Shown: positions 7,723 to 16,432, counted from the first letter of the stretch. The stretch is DNA of 64,000 nt from Palsa-504 sp963789225 (GCA_963789225.1 CAWBKD010000023.1:1-64000); one strand, 5' to 3'. A program made the numbers and translations. Notes: generated by a model from the sequence alone, not told the origin.

Positions 7723-9270
7723 GGCTCTGGCTCAATTTCCCGTGACACAGGTGACCGGCGTGGCGCGTGGTGTCCGTATCGTGGCTTTTGTGATCATGGC
7801 GGGCGTGCGATCCTGAGGCTCTTATCGTTCTGGTCCCTCACCTGGCCGACGTGGCCGTCGAGCGCGTGCCCGCGGCGGGCAGGTCAGTGCATGTGCTGGC
7901 CCGGACCTGCGCCAGCCAGGCAGCCTGCCCGGGCTGCGGCGCGGTGTCGAGGCGGGTGCACAGCGGCTACCAGCGGCAGCTGGCCGATACCGCGTGCGGA
8001 GGCCGGGAAGTGCTCATTGACCTGCAGGTCCGGCGGTTCTTCTGCGGCAATGTCGGGTGCGCCAACACGACGTTCGCGGAGCAGGTGCCGGGCCTGACCA
8101 CCCGGCACGGGCGGCGGACCGGCAGCTTGCAGGCTGTGCTGCAGGCGGTCGCGCTGGCCCTGGGCGGCCGGCCCGGGGCCCGGCTGACCGGCAGGCTGGC
8201 CTGCACCGTGAGCCGGTCCACGCTCGTGCGGCTCATCCGCGCCGCCGCCGACCCCGAAGACCGGACCCCGCTGGTGCTGGGGGTGGATGATTTCGCGCTG
8301 CGCAGAGGGCACGTCTACGGCACCATCCCGGTCGACATCGAGACGCGCCGGCCGGTGGACATTCTGCCGGAACGGTCCGCAGAATCCTTCCGCGCCTGGC
8401 TGGACGCGCACCCGGGCGTGGAGATCATCTGCCGGGACCGCGGCGGCTGCCATTAGCCTCGATTCCCGGTGCGGTAATTCGGTTGAGGTCGGGCCTTGGC
8501 CGACGGAACTGGCCGACGTTGCCTGGGCAAACGTCAGCATTTTCCCGTCAGAGCCGCAAATTGATCGTAGCCGATCAGCATGCTGAACCACAGAAGTACC
8601 GGAGGGAAGCCCCAGGTCACGACCACCGCATCACCAGCGCTGCCCGGTTCCGCTTCGGATTTTCGCCGGTGTCTATTCAGGCAGACTCGTTGAGGTCGGG
8701 GCATCTGTCCTGGTCAGAGATGCCGAAGATGCAAAGGTACCGGTTCAGCCAGCTCGCCGGGAATCGAGGTTAGAAGCCGCAGCCGCGGGCGCGCCGCTGG
8801 CCATCCAGGTCGCCGGCCGCTGGCATCTGTGGCACAACCTGGCCGAAGCCGTCGAGCGGGCCGCGACCCACCGCTCCTGCCTGCAAGAACCGCCACCAGA
8901 CCCGGAACCCGCGCCGCCAGCAGAGCAACCCGCGCCCGCCCCTGGGGCAGGCCTGGCGGCGCGGACCCGGGCCCGGCACGCCGAGATCCACGCCGCGCTG
9001 GCCCGCGGGCTGACCATCACCGAGATCGGTCGGACTTTACGGCTGGAGCGCAAAACGGTCCGCCGCTACGCCACGGCCGCGACCGCCGACCAGCTGATCG
9101 GCGACGCCCGCCTGGCCCGGCCGGGGCCTGCTCGGCCTGCGCCAGGCCTGCCTGCAGCAGCGCTGGGACGAAGGCTGCCGCAGCACTCAGCGGCTGTACC
9201 GCGAGCTGCGCGACCGCGGCTACCAGGGCAGCCTGCGCACCCTGCGCCGACTCACGCGCCTCAGCGTCCC
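7723..9270 (+). pseudogene. Degenerate ISL3-family transposase, split by a MITE-like insertion
   Basis: The left part (frame through 7851-8450) has an ISL3 zinc-finger N-terminus with CPGCG, a second Cys pair in FFCGNVGC, and the DDE-domain opening VLGVDDFALRRGHVYGT with further catalytic region ICRDRGG. The sequence then breaks into the inserted element and resumes at 8773 with AIQVAGRWHLWHNLAEAVER, a continuation characteristic of ISL3 transposases. Near 9125 a second frameshift moves the reading into LRQACLQQRWDEGC and YRELRDRGYQGSLRTLRRL, after which homology stops. The natural start region (ATG at 7796) is also out of frame. The IS end is probably near 7723. The gene is certainly inactive. 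Confidence 0.85.
8456..8770. mobile_element. 315-bp MITE-like element with 14-bp inverted ends and TA duplication
   Basis: The element interrupts the ISL3 transposase between RDRGG and AIQVAGRWH. Its left end is GCCTCGATTCCCGG (8456-8469) and its right end CCGGGAATCGAGGT (8757-8770): a 14-bp terminal inverted repeat with only the outermost base mismatched. A TA dinucleotide flanks both sides (8454-8455 and 8771-8772), the target duplication expected of Tc1/mariner/IS630-type transposition. No long open frame or transposase motif is inside, so it would be mobilised in trans. An internal 'GTTGAGGTCGGG' word occurs near both ends. Confidence 0.75.
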
Positions 9271-9559
9271 CACGCGCCCGAGTCCGCGGTTGCCGGAAAT
9301 CCTTAACGGCCCCGACCAGGCACGTCACGCTTTCCAGCGCCCCCGCCCACAGCGCCGCTCCTCCGCTGCAGACAACGCACCGCGCGACAGTAAAAATGAC
9401 GGTAGGCCAAGATCCCCACAAAATCCCCACACCCCACACGGCACACAGGATCTCACCAGCACCACGCGAAGTTCCCGCGGTAGCACACATCCGCTAGTCA
9501 GAAGGAAGAATAGAAAGCTCTCGCGATAGGACTCGAACCTATAACCTGCCGGTTACAGC
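9257..9559. repeat. Direct repeat copy 1, contains a tRNA-Asn 3' fragment
   Basis: This approximately 300-bp block is highly similar to the block at 9593-9894, offset by 336 bases. Shared landmarks include CGCCTCAGCGTCCCC, AATCCTTAACGGC, GACCAGGCACGTCACGCTT, GCGACAGTAAAA, CCCACAAAATCCCCACAC and CAGGATCTCACCAGCACCA. At 9518-9559 it carries the 3' acceptor strand, T-arm, variable region and part of the anticodon arm of tRNA-Asn on the minus strand, then diverges. The left edge abuts the truncated ISL3 transposase. This is a duplicated tRNA-downstream segment such as integration or recombination at a tRNA attachment site leaves behind. Confidence 0.85.
9518..9559 (-). pseudogene. tRNA-Asn 3' fragment
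   Basis: Read on the minus strand, the fragment contains GGTTATAGGTTCGAGTCC and the following acceptor strand CTATCGCGAG, identical to the intact tRNA-Asn except for one acceptor-stem base and a deletion in the anticodon loop (GTTAC instead of GTTAAC on the plus strand). The D-arm and 5' acceptor strand are absent. It is a remnant or attachment-site copy, not a functional tRNA. Confidence 0.8.
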
Positions 9560-9592
9560 CCGGCAGGTAGTCCGCGTCGCAGCCAGGCTCCC

Positions 9593-9894
9593 CGCCTCAG
9601 CGTCCCCGCGCACCCGGATCCGCGGTTAACGGCAATCCTTAACGGCGCTGACCAGGCACGTCACGCTTCCAGCGCCCTGCCCGCAGCACACCGCTCGCCC
9701 GCTTCAGACAACGCACCCGCGCGACAGTAAAAGTGAAGGCAGGCCAAGACCCCCACAAAATCCCCACACCACACACGCCACACAGGATCTCACCAGCACC
9801 AGGCGGAAGTTCCCACTGTAACACATATCAGCTAGTCAGAAGCAAGAGTAGAAAGCTCCCGCGATAGGACTCGAACCTATAACCTGCCGGTTAA
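9593..9894. repeat. Direct repeat copy 2, runs into the intact tRNA-Asn
   Basis: This is the copy attached to the intact tRNA-Asn gene. It is the natural downstream flank of the tRNA, which reads leftward. Similarity to copy 1 extends from CGCCTCAGCGTCCCC through the tRNA T-arm and anticodon loop (AACCTGCCGGTTA), after which copy 1 departs. Small indels and substitutions separate the copies, so the duplication is not recent. Confidence 0.85.
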
Positions 9895-9928
9895 CAGCCG
9901 GACGCTCTGCCAATTGAGCTACGCGGGA
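9856..9928 (-). tRNA. tRNA-Asn (GUU)
   Basis: The minus strand reads TCCCGCG...CGCGGGA, a seven-pair acceptor stem, with a D-arm (GCTCAATTGGCAGAGC), the anticodon loop CTGTTAA (anticodon GTT), and a T-arm containing GGTTCGAGTCC. The discriminator base is G, as in bacterial tRNA-Asn. The length is 73 nt and CCA is not encoded. Its 3' end faces the accessory DNA on the left, the usual arrangement when a tRNA serves as an integration site. Confidence 0.97.
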
Positions 9929-10074
9929 TCGACCCGCCTAAGGGTAGCGCACCCGAGGCGGATGCGTGACGGTCGCCGGGTCCGCTACCTCCCGTTCATC
10001 TCGTTCCGGTCACGATGAGTACGCTCGTGCTACCGGGGAAGGTCATGAATGCACATGAACGGAAGGGGTACCAG

Positions 10075-10416
10075 ATGCGGATCCGTATCACGTTCCTCGC
10101 TGGGTTCGCCGCCGGCTTCATCGCCGGCACGCGCGTGGGCCGCGAACGCTACGAGCAGATGAAGCAGATGGGCAAGAAGGTTGCCGAACACCCCGCCGTG
10201 CGGCACGCCACGCGCGTCGCGGGGTCGACGGCCGCCGGGCTCACCAAGACCGCCGGGCAGAAGGCCGCGGAGCAGATGCCGAGGATCACCGAGACGGCGA
10301 AGAACACGGCGAAGAACAGCGCCACCCGGGTGCGCGGTCAGCTGGATCGCAGACCCGGCCGACAGTCGGGTGACGACGAGCCCTCAACGGTGAACGGCAC
10401 CCGCCCGGCCAGCTAG
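10075..10416 (+). CDS. Small YtxH-like membrane-anchored protein
   Basis: This 113-residue protein begins MRIRITFLAGFAAGFIAG, a short hydrophobic Gly/Ala-rich segment, followed by TRVGRERYEQMKQM and an amphipathic Ala/Lys/Thr-rich helical stretch, ending in a polar tail. ATG at 10075 has GGAAGGGG upstream; a start 20 codons earlier is open but adds a non-conserved leader. The GxRxGRERYEQ pattern is common in small actinobacterial proteins of unknown function related to YtxH. It sits between tRNA-Asn and the sigma factor gene and converges with the latter. Confidence 0.75.
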   Translation: MRIRITFLAGFAAGFIAGTRVGRERYEQMKQMGKKVAEHPAVRHATRVAGSTAAGLTKTAGQKAAEQMPRITETAKNTAKNSATRVRGQLDRRPGRQSGDDEPSTVNGTRPAS

Positions 10417-10448
10417 CCGTCGGCCCACGGGGCCTGGAGCGACGGCGT

Positions 10449-11621
10449 TCAGTCGAGATATTCGCGCAGCACCTGCGCCCGGCTGGGGTGGCGGAGCTTG
10501 GCCAGCGTCTTCGACTCGATCTGCCTGATCCGCTCCCTGGTCACGCCGAACTCCCGGCCGACCTCCTCCAGCGTCCGCGGGTGCCCGTCGGTGAGGCCGA
10601 ACCGCAGCTGGATGATCCGCTGTTCCCGCTCGGCCAGCTGGTCCAGGACCCGCTCGAGCTGGGCCTGCAACATGATGAACGCCGCGGCCTCGATGGGCAC
10701 CACGGCGTCCGCGTCTTCGATAAAGTCCCCTAGATCGGACTCTTCCTCGCCGATCGGGGACTGCAGGGATACCGGCTCCTGGGCGATCCGCTGGATCTCC
10801 GCGACCCGCTCTGGCTCGAGCCCCATCTCCCCGGCGATCTCGTCGATGCTGGCTTCCCGGCCGAGTTCCTGGTGGAGTTGCCGCTGCACGCGCGCGAGCT
10901 TGTTGATCGTCTCCACCATGTGCACCGGCACCCGGATGGTCCGCGCCTGGTCGGCGATGGCCCGGGTGATGGCCTGCCGGATCCACCACGTCGCGTACGT
11001 GGAGAACTTGTAACCGCGGGTGTAGTCGAACTTCTCCACCGCGCGGATCAGGCCGAGGTTGCCTTCCTGGATCAGGTCGAGGAACACCAGCCCCCGGCCG
11101 ATGTAGCGCTTGGCGATCGACACCACCAGCCGCAGGTTCGCCTCGATCAGCCGCTGCTTGGCCCTGACCCCCTCGTACGCGAGCAGTTCCAGGTCGCCGT
11201 GGATGGCGCCGGGCACCGCGATGCCGCAGCAGAGCTTCTCCTCGGCGAACAGGCCCGCCTCGATCGACTTGGCCAGCTCGACCTCGTCCTCGGCGGTCAG
11301 CAGCGGCACCCGGCCGATTTCCCGCAGGTAGATCCGCACCAGGTCGCTCGTGGCGACCCGCCTGCCCTCGGCGTCGGCCCGCCGGAGCTCGGCCTCGTCC
11401 TCGCGGGCCACGTCCAGCACGTCGACGCCCTCCTCGGCGAGCGCGCGCACCGCGGCGTCGAGGGCCTCCGGGGGCAAGTCGGCGCCCTCCAGCGCCACCA
11501 TGACGTCAGCCATGGTCACCGACCCGCGTTCCCGCCCTAGCGCCACGAGATCGGCCAGCTGATCCGGTGACGACGGTATGTTCCTGAGCGCAGGGAGGGC
11601 CACGGGACCAGTCTGCGGCAC
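10449..11621 (-). CDS. rpoD: RNA polymerase principal-type sigma factor (RpoD/SigA)
   Basis: This is a 390-residue group 1/2 sigma-70 factor. A short region 1.1-like N-terminus (about residues 15-70) is followed by region 1.2 (SDLVRIYLREIGRVPLLT), region 2 with the core-binding and -10-recognition helices (IEANLRLVVSIAKRYIGRG, FSTYATWWIRQAITRAI), region 3, and region 4 with the -35-recognition helix (GVTRERIRQIESKTLAKL). GTG at 11621 has GAGGG upstream. It is shorter than HrdB of Streptomyces because it lacks the long acidic/basic N-terminal linker. The place beside dnaG is the ancestral macromolecular-synthesis arrangement and supports a vegetative role; a secondary group 2 factor cannot be excluded. 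Confidence 0.88.
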   Translation of the reverse strand: MPQTGPVALPALRNIPSSPDQLADLVALGRERGSVTMADVMVALEGADLPPEALDAAVRALAEEGVDVLDVAREDEAELRRADAEGRRVATSDLVRIYLREIGRVPLLTAEDEVELAKSIEAGLFAEEKLCCGIAVPGAIHGDLELLAYEGVRAKQRLIEANLRLVVSIAKRYIGRGLVFLDLIQEGNLGLIRAVEKFDYTRGYKFSTYATWWIRQAITRAIADQARTIRVPVHMVETINKLARVQRQLHQELGREASIDEIAGEMGLEPERVAEIQRIAQEPVSLQSPIGEEESDLGDFIEDADAVVPIEAAAFIMLQAQLERVLDQLAEREQRIIQLRFGLTDGHPRTLEEVGREFGVTRERIRQIESKTLAKLRHPSRAQVLREYLD

Positions 11622-11710
11622 GAACCCTCAATTACGGGGGACCCAATTTTGTCACCTGGCGGCTACATAACCGCGTAGCGGACGACTCTGCAGCCACACG
11701 AGACCCGATC

Positions 11711-13597
11711 TCACCCGCCGGCGGCCCGCTCGACCAGGGCCCTGCGCCGCTGCTCAAGGCCGATCAGATCCCCGTACAGCCTGTTGTACCGAACCTGGTC
11801 CTCCAGCGGATTCATGCGCTGCAGCCTGGCCTTGATCGCCGCGATCTCCCGGCTGACCGCGATCTCGCCGATCCGGGCCAGCAGGTTGTCGGCGTATCTG
11901 GCGTCCGGCTCGCCGGTAATGACCGGCGGCTCGACCGCTAGCGCGGTGACGAAGGACTGAGCCCGCTCATTCGGTGCCTCGTCCCGCAGCCGGGCGGCCC
12001 ATTCCCGCACGCTGCCCCGCGCACCCGCCGTGCCGCCGCAGGCCGCGATCAGCGTGAACACCCCCTGGTGCGCCGACGCGCTGAACGCGTCCACGCCGAG
12101 CGCGTCGAATTCCGGCCCGCACAGCCCGGGCCGCTGGACCGCAAGCTGCAGGACCTGCCGCTCCAGCTGCACAAGAGGATCACCCAGGTCGTAGGGGCGC
12201 CCGTTGCCGTTCTCTCGCTGCCCCTCCGGGCGGGTCGTGCGCCTGGCACCCCCGGCCCGCGGTCCGCGGCCGGGCAGGTGGCTGGCGATCCTGCTCAGGA
12301 TGAGCTCGGGGTCGTTGAGCCCGAGCCAGCGGTCGACCCGCCCCGCATAGACCTTGCGCAGTCCGTCATCCTTGATGCGCGCGATGAACCGCGCCGCGGC
12401 ATCAAGCGCGGCGATCCGGCCCTCCGCCGTGTCCAGGTCGTACTCATCGAGCAGGCTGCGGATCGCGAATTCGTACAACGGCACCCGGCGCGCGATCAGG
12501 TCACGCACGGCCGCGTCGCCGTGCGCCAGCCGGACGTCGCAGGGGTCGAGGCCATCGGCCTGGACGGTCACGTAGGTCTGGGTGACGAACTTCTCCTCGG
12601 TCTCGAAGGCACGCAGCGCAGCGCGCTTGCCGGCGGTGTCCCCGTCGAAGGTGAAGATGATCTCGCCCTTGGACCAATCCGTGTCCATGATGAGCCGGCG
12701 CAGCACCTTGATGTGCTCGTCGCCGAACGACGTGCCGCACGTCGCCACCGCGGTCGGCACCCCCGCCAGGTGGCAGGCCATCACGTCCGTGTAGCCCTCG
12801 ACGATGACCGCCTGCCGGCGCTGCGCGATCTCGCGCTTGGCCAGGTCGGCGCCGTAGAGCACGGTCGACTTGCGGAACAGCGGGGTCTCGGGGGTGTTGA
12901 GGTACTTGGGCCCATCGTCGTCGGGATCGAGCCTGCGCGCGCCGAACGCGATCACGTCACCGGACAGATCGCGGATGGGCCACATCAACCGCCTGCGGAA
13001 TCGGTCCAGGGGGCCGCGCCTGCCTTCTTTGGCCAGACCCGACGTGATGAGCTCGGCGTCGGTAAAACCGCGTCCGCGCAGGTGCCTGGACAGGTCGTCC
13101 CAGGCGGCGGGCGAGTAACCGACGCCGAAGCGCTTCGCGTCCGCGGCCGTGAATCCCCGTTCGTTTAGAAATTCGCGCCCGGGTGCGGCGTCGGCGCCGG
13201 TGAGCCGCTCGGCGTAGTACTCGGCCGCGGCCCGGTGCGCTTCGACCAGCCTCCGGCGCTGGCTCTGCTCCTGCCCGGGGACGTAGCCGCCCTGTTCGTA
13301 GCGCAGCGTGATTCCGGCGCGCCCGGCCAGCCGCTCGATCGCCTCGACGAAGCTGAGCCCGTCGATCTTCTGCACGAACTTGATCACGTCACCGCCCTCG
13401 GCGCAGCCGTGGCAGTAGAACAGGCCACGGGCAGGGGTGACGTTGAACGAAGGGGTCTTCTCGTCGTGGAACGGGCACAGGCCCTTGAGCGAGCCGCCAC
13501 CGGCCCCCTTGAGCTGCAGGTACTCGCCGATCACCTCGTCGATGGGGGACCGCTCGCGAACGGCCGCGATGTCCTCGTCGCGGATCCGCCCAGCCAC
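11711..13597 (-). CDS. dnaG: DNA primase
   Basis: DnaG synthesises RNA primers at the replication fork. GTG at 13597 is preceded by GGAGGTGG, and the protein then starts VAGRIRDEDIAAVRERS as DnaG proteins do; the frame is open a further 68 codons upstream, but that stretch is repeat DNA. Domains: N-terminal CHC2 zinc finger (CPFHDEKTPSF ... FYCHGCAEGGD, about residues 35-65), primase core with EGYTDVMA and the TOPRIM acidic residues in FDGDTAGKRAA, and a C-terminal DnaB-binding region. The length, 628 residues, is normal. It is upstream of the sigma factor on the same strand. Confidence 0.95.
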   Translation of the reverse strand: MAGRIRDEDIAAVRERSPIDEVIGEYLQLKGAGGGSLKGLCPFHDEKTPSFNVTPARGLFYCHGCAEGGDVIKFVQKIDGLSFVEAIERLAGRAGITLRYEQGGYVPGQEQSQRRRLVEAHRAAAEYYAERLTGADAAPGREFLNERGFTAADAKRFGVGYSPAAWDDLSRHLRGRGFTDAELITSGLAKEGRRGPLDRFRRRLMWPIRDLSGDVIAFGARRLDPDDDGPKYLNTPETPLFRKSTVLYGADLAKREIAQRRQAVIVEGYTDVMACHLAGVPTAVATCGTSFGDEHIKVLRRLIMDTDWSKGEIIFTFDGDTAGKRAALRAFETEEKFVTQTYVTVQADGLDPCDVRLAHGDAAVRDLIARRVPLYEFAIRSLLDEYDLDTAEGRIAALDAAARFIARIKDDGLRKVYAGRVDRWLGLNDPELILSRIASHLPGRGPRAGGARRTTRPEGQRENGNGRPYDLGDPLVQLERQVLQLAVQRPGLCGPEFDALGVDAFSASAHQGVFTLIAACGGTAGARGSVREWAARLRDEAPNERAQSFVTALAVEPPVITGEPDARYADNLLARIGEIAVSREIAAIKARLQRMNPLEDQVRYNRLYGDLIGLEQRRRALVERAAGG

Positions 13598-13639
13598 ATC
13601 CACCTCCGCCGCGTACGAGCGCCTGGCGCCTGCCGTCGC

Positions 13640-13870
13640 GGCGAGTCTAGTCCCGCCCACCCACAATTCGCCCCGCGTCCGCAGGTCTGCAGGTCTGGGC
13701 GGGTCGGCGAGCCCCAGTCCCAGCCAACCCACCATCTGCCCCGGGTCCGCGGGTCTCGGCGGGCCGGCGAGCCCTGTCCCCCGCCGCCCACCAAACGCCA
13801 CACGTCCGGGCGGCCGACGGGCCCAGTCCCTACCACCCCATCCGCCCCGGGTCGGCGTGCGGGGCCGGGC
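13640..13870. repeat. Imperfect tandem repeat, about four units of 50-66 bp
   Basis: Between the dnaG start and the HAD hydrolase start lie four diverged copies of a unit that begins GGCGAG(C/T)C(C/T)..GTCCC, continues CCCACCA, and ends CCCGGGTCCGCGGGTCT.GGCGGGCC. Units start near 13640, 13706, 13766 and 13816. They are C-rich on this strand and show no spacers, so this is not a CRISPR array. They occupy the region that should hold both divergent promoters. Confidence 0.65.
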
Positions 13871-13882
13871 TAGCCTGAGCGG

Positions 13883-14620
13883 GTGGGCGATCTGCTGGTG
13901 CTGTGGGACGTCGACTACACGCTGGTAGACGCCGCCGGGCTGGGGACGCGGCTTTACGAGGACGTCTTCCTCGAGCTATTCGGCCGCGAGTTGCCCGCCG
14001 TGGCGCCGAAGGCCGGGCGGACCGACCGGGCGATCACCTTGGACACGCTCGAGCTCGCCGGGGTGGACGAGCCGCAGAGCTGGGTAGATGACTTCCTCGT
14101 CGCCCTGGCCCGCCGGGTCGCCGCGGTGGACGGCGCCGAGACCGCGCATGTTCGCGCCGTGGCCGGCGCGCCGGACGCGATCGCCGCCCTGGCCGGAGCC
14201 GGCCTCCGGCAATCCGTCCTCACCGGTAACATCCGGCCGCTCGCGGCGCTGAAGCTGCGCGCGGCCGGGCTGGGCGAGCACCTGGACCTGGACGTCGGCG
14301 CGTACGGGGACGTGCATGAGGTGCGGGCCGAGCTCGTACCCGTGGCCAGGCACGCGGCCCGCCTGGCGTTCGGGGCGGACTTTGCTGACTCCTCGACCGT
14401 GCTCGTCGGCGACACGCCGCTGGACGTGGCGGCCGCATTGGCGACCGGCGCACGTGCCGTGGGCGTGGCCACCGGTAGCTTCTCCGCCGCGGAGATCGCC
14501 GCGGCCGGGGCGCACGCCGTGCTGCCGGACCTGACCGATGCCGCGCTGGTGCTCGCCGCCGTCACCGGGGCGTTTACTGGCCTGGCGAAGGGAGCAGGCC
14601 GCGTTCGATCGCGACCGTGA
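13883..14620 (+). CDS. HAD family hydrolase
   Basis: This 245-residue haloacid-dehalogenase-fold phosphatase has motif I LWDVDYTLVD (nucleophile Asp and general acid Asp), motif II VLTGN, motif III Lys in ALKLRAAGL, and motif IV GDTPLDVAAA. The cap region lies between motifs I and II (type C1, phosphoglycolate-phosphatase-like). Start GTG at 13883. The substrate is probably a small phosphorylated metabolite. Its 3' end overlaps the convergent response-regulator gene by 47 bases. Confidence 0.88.
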   Translation: MGDLLVLWDVDYTLVDAAGLGTRLYEDVFLELFGRELPAVAPKAGRTDRAITLDTLELAGVDEPQSWVDDFLVALARRVAAVDGAETAHVRAVAGAPDAIAALAGAGLRQSVLTGNIRPLAALKLRAAGLGEHLDLDVGAYGDVHEVRAELVPVARHAARLAFGADFADSSTVLVGDTPLDVAAALATGARAVGVATGSFSAAEIAAAGAHAVLPDLTDAALVLAAVTGAFTGLAKGAGRVRSRP

Positions 14621-15206
14621 CCGCCGCTGTGCGGCCGGATACGCCCAGCTTGCCGAACGCGCGCAGCAAGTGTGTCTTGACGGTCGCCTCGCTGATGAAC
14701 AACTCCCGACCGATCTCGGCGTTGGTGTGGCCGCGGGCCACGCGGGCCAGGACCTCGGTTTCCCTAGCGGACAGCGACTCCCGCTGCGGCCCTCGGACGT
14801 GGGTGACCAGCCGCTCGGCTACCGATGGAGCGAGCACGGTCTCGCCGCGCGCGGCCGCGCGCACGGCGCTGGCCAGTTCGGCAGGCGAGGCGTCTTTGAG
14901 CAGGTAGCCGGTGGCGCCCGCCTCGACCGCCCGCAGGATGTCGGCGTCGGTCTCGTAAGTGGTCAGCACCAGGACCCGCGCGCCCGGATCTGCCGCCAGG
15001 ATCTCCCTGGTGGCTGCCACTCCGTCGCCGCCCGGCATCCGCAGGTCCATCAGGATCACGTCGTAGCGCCCGGTCCTGGTGAGCGCTACCGCCTCAGGTC
15101 CCGAGCCTGCCTCCCCCGCCACTTCGATGTCGGTCTCGGCGGCGAGCATCCCGCGTAGCCCGGCCCGGACCACGGGATGATCGTCGGTGAGCAGCACGCG
15201 GATCAC
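14574..15206 (-). CDS. NarL/LuxR-family response regulator
   Basis: A receiver domain (VLLTDDHPVVRAGL with the acidic pair; phosphoacceptor Asp in VILMDLRMPGGDG) is joined to a C-terminal LuxR helix-turn-helix (LSARETEVLARVARGHTNAEI). The 210-residue length is normal. GTG at 15206 has GGAGG seven bases upstream and overlaps the histidine kinase stop in GTGA, so the two are translationally coupled. As last gene of the ABC transporter operon it probably activates that operon or other genes in response to the upstream kinase. Confidence 0.93.
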   Translation of the reverse strand: MIRVLLTDDHPVVRAGLRGMLAAETDIEVAGEAGSGPEAVALTRTGRYDVILMDLRMPGGDGVAATREILAADPGARVLVLTTYETDADILRAVEAGATGYLLKDASPAELASAVRAAARGETVLAPSVAERLVTHVRGPQRESLSARETEVLARVARGHTNAEIGRELFISEATVKTHLLRAFGKLGVSGRTAAVTVAIERGLLPSPGQ

Positions 15207-16432
15207 CCGGGCACCTCCGCGCATACCTGGGTGCCGGTACCGGGAGCCGACGTCACCTGGATGGTCCCACCGACCTGCGCGACCCGGTCGTTCATGCCGC
15301 GCAGCCCGTATCCGCTGGTGATCAGCTCGGGATCGAAGCCCGCGCCATCGTCCGCGACGGTCAGGCGCACAACGCCGTTGGCGTATGACAGCCGGACCGC
15401 CACCTGGTGCGCCGCCGCGTGCTTGCGCACGTTAGCCAGCGCCTCCTGGCATACCCGGAGCAGGACCACCTCGGTGCCCATGGGAAGCCTGCGGGCGGTG
15501 CCCGTCACCTCCGAGTGAACCTTGACGCCGGCCTCGGCTCCGGTCGCGTCGGCCACGCGGCGCACCGCCTCGGCCAGTGAGCCTTGCTCCAGGGGAGCCG
15601 GGCTGAGCGCGGCGACCAGTGTCCGGGACTCGGCGAGGTTCTCGCGCGCGGTAGCCAGCGCCAGGTCAAGGTGATGGCGCGCCGCGTTCGCGTCCGGCGG
15701 GAGGCTGGCCCCGGCGGCCTGCAGGAGCGTCACGATGCTGGTGAAGCCCTGAGCCAGGGTGTCATGGATCTCCCCGGCCAGCCGGTGCCTCTCGGCCAGC
15801 ACGCCCGCCTCGTGATGAGCCGTGGCGAGTTCGGCCCGGGTGGACTCCAACTGCGAGATGAGCGCGCCCCGCTCAAGGCTCTGCTCGATCACCCTGATCG
15901 TCCAGCGGCTGAAGGCGTACGAGAACGTGACCGTGAAGATCACGATGCCGAGCGCGATCAGGACTCCGACCAGACTGCGGTTGCGCCACGCCTCGAGCGC
16001 CCCAGCGGTCACGTTGAACACGACGACGAAGACCATGCCGCCGCGTGGGGATGCCACATGGAAGCACTGCGGGGACAGCGCGAAGGCCAGGAACCAGGCA
16101 TCCACGTTCTGGCTCTGGACGACGGCGAACAGGATGACGAGCACGGCGAGGTAGACAATCGCGCGTCGGGATGTCCGTCCACGCCAGTCGGCTTCGTCCT
16201 GGAACATCAGCGGACGCCCGACGAAGACGTACCACAGGGCCATCGCGGCCAGTGCGGCTCCCGCGACGATCCGCCCCGCCGCGCTGATCGGCCCCGCCTC
16301 CACGATGGTGGCTACGGCGGCGAAGACCAGCCCGTAGTACACGTCCCACCGCGGCTCGGCCACGATGTGGACCGGGCCGTCCCCGGACTCGCCCGGCGGC
16401 GTCGGCCCTGCGGCTACCGGCGGGACTGCCAC
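15203..16432 (-). CDS. Sensor histidine kinase (HisKA_3 type)
   Basis: This kinase has 409 residues from GTG at 16432, which has GAGGA seven bases upstream; an ATG 14 codons earlier is also open and would lengthen the overlap with the permease. It has several N-terminal membrane segments (roughly residues 35-165), a coiled dimerisation region, the phosphorylated His in LAGEIHDTLAQGF, and a C-terminal ATPase domain with the N box EALANVRKHA and G boxes DDGAGFD and GYGLRGM. It is the DesK/NarX-like class paired with the adjoining NarL-type regulator. Most of the sensory part is buried in the membrane. Confidence 0.92.
   Translation of the reverse strand: MAVPPVAAGPTPPGESGDGPVHIVAEPRWDVYYGLVFAAVATIVEAGPISAAGRIVAGAALAAMALWYVFVGRPLMFQDEADWRGRTSRRAIVYLAVLVILFAVVQSQNVDAWFLAFALSPQCFHVASPRGGMVFVVVFNVTAGALEAWRNRSLVGVLIALGIVIFTVTFSYAFSRWTIRVIEQSLERGALISQLESTRAELATAHHEAGVLAERHRLAGEIHDTLAQGFTSIVTLLQAAGASLPPDANAARHHLDLALATARENLAESRTLVAALSPAPLEQGSLAEAVRRVADATGAEAGVKVHSEVTGTARRLPMGTEVVLLRVCQEALANVRKHAAAHQVAVRLSYANGVVRLTVADDGAGFDPELITSGYGLRGMNDRVAQVGGTIQVTSAPGTGTQVCAEVPG

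Noticed and set aside
11960..11976. Sixth copy of the dispersed CCGAACGAGCG motif in dnaG
   Set aside because: CCGAATGAGCG has a mismatch in the core and lacks the flanking similarity.
13640..13870. CRISPR-like repeats upstream of dnaG
   Set aside because: Repeats are diverged along their whole length without unique spacers.
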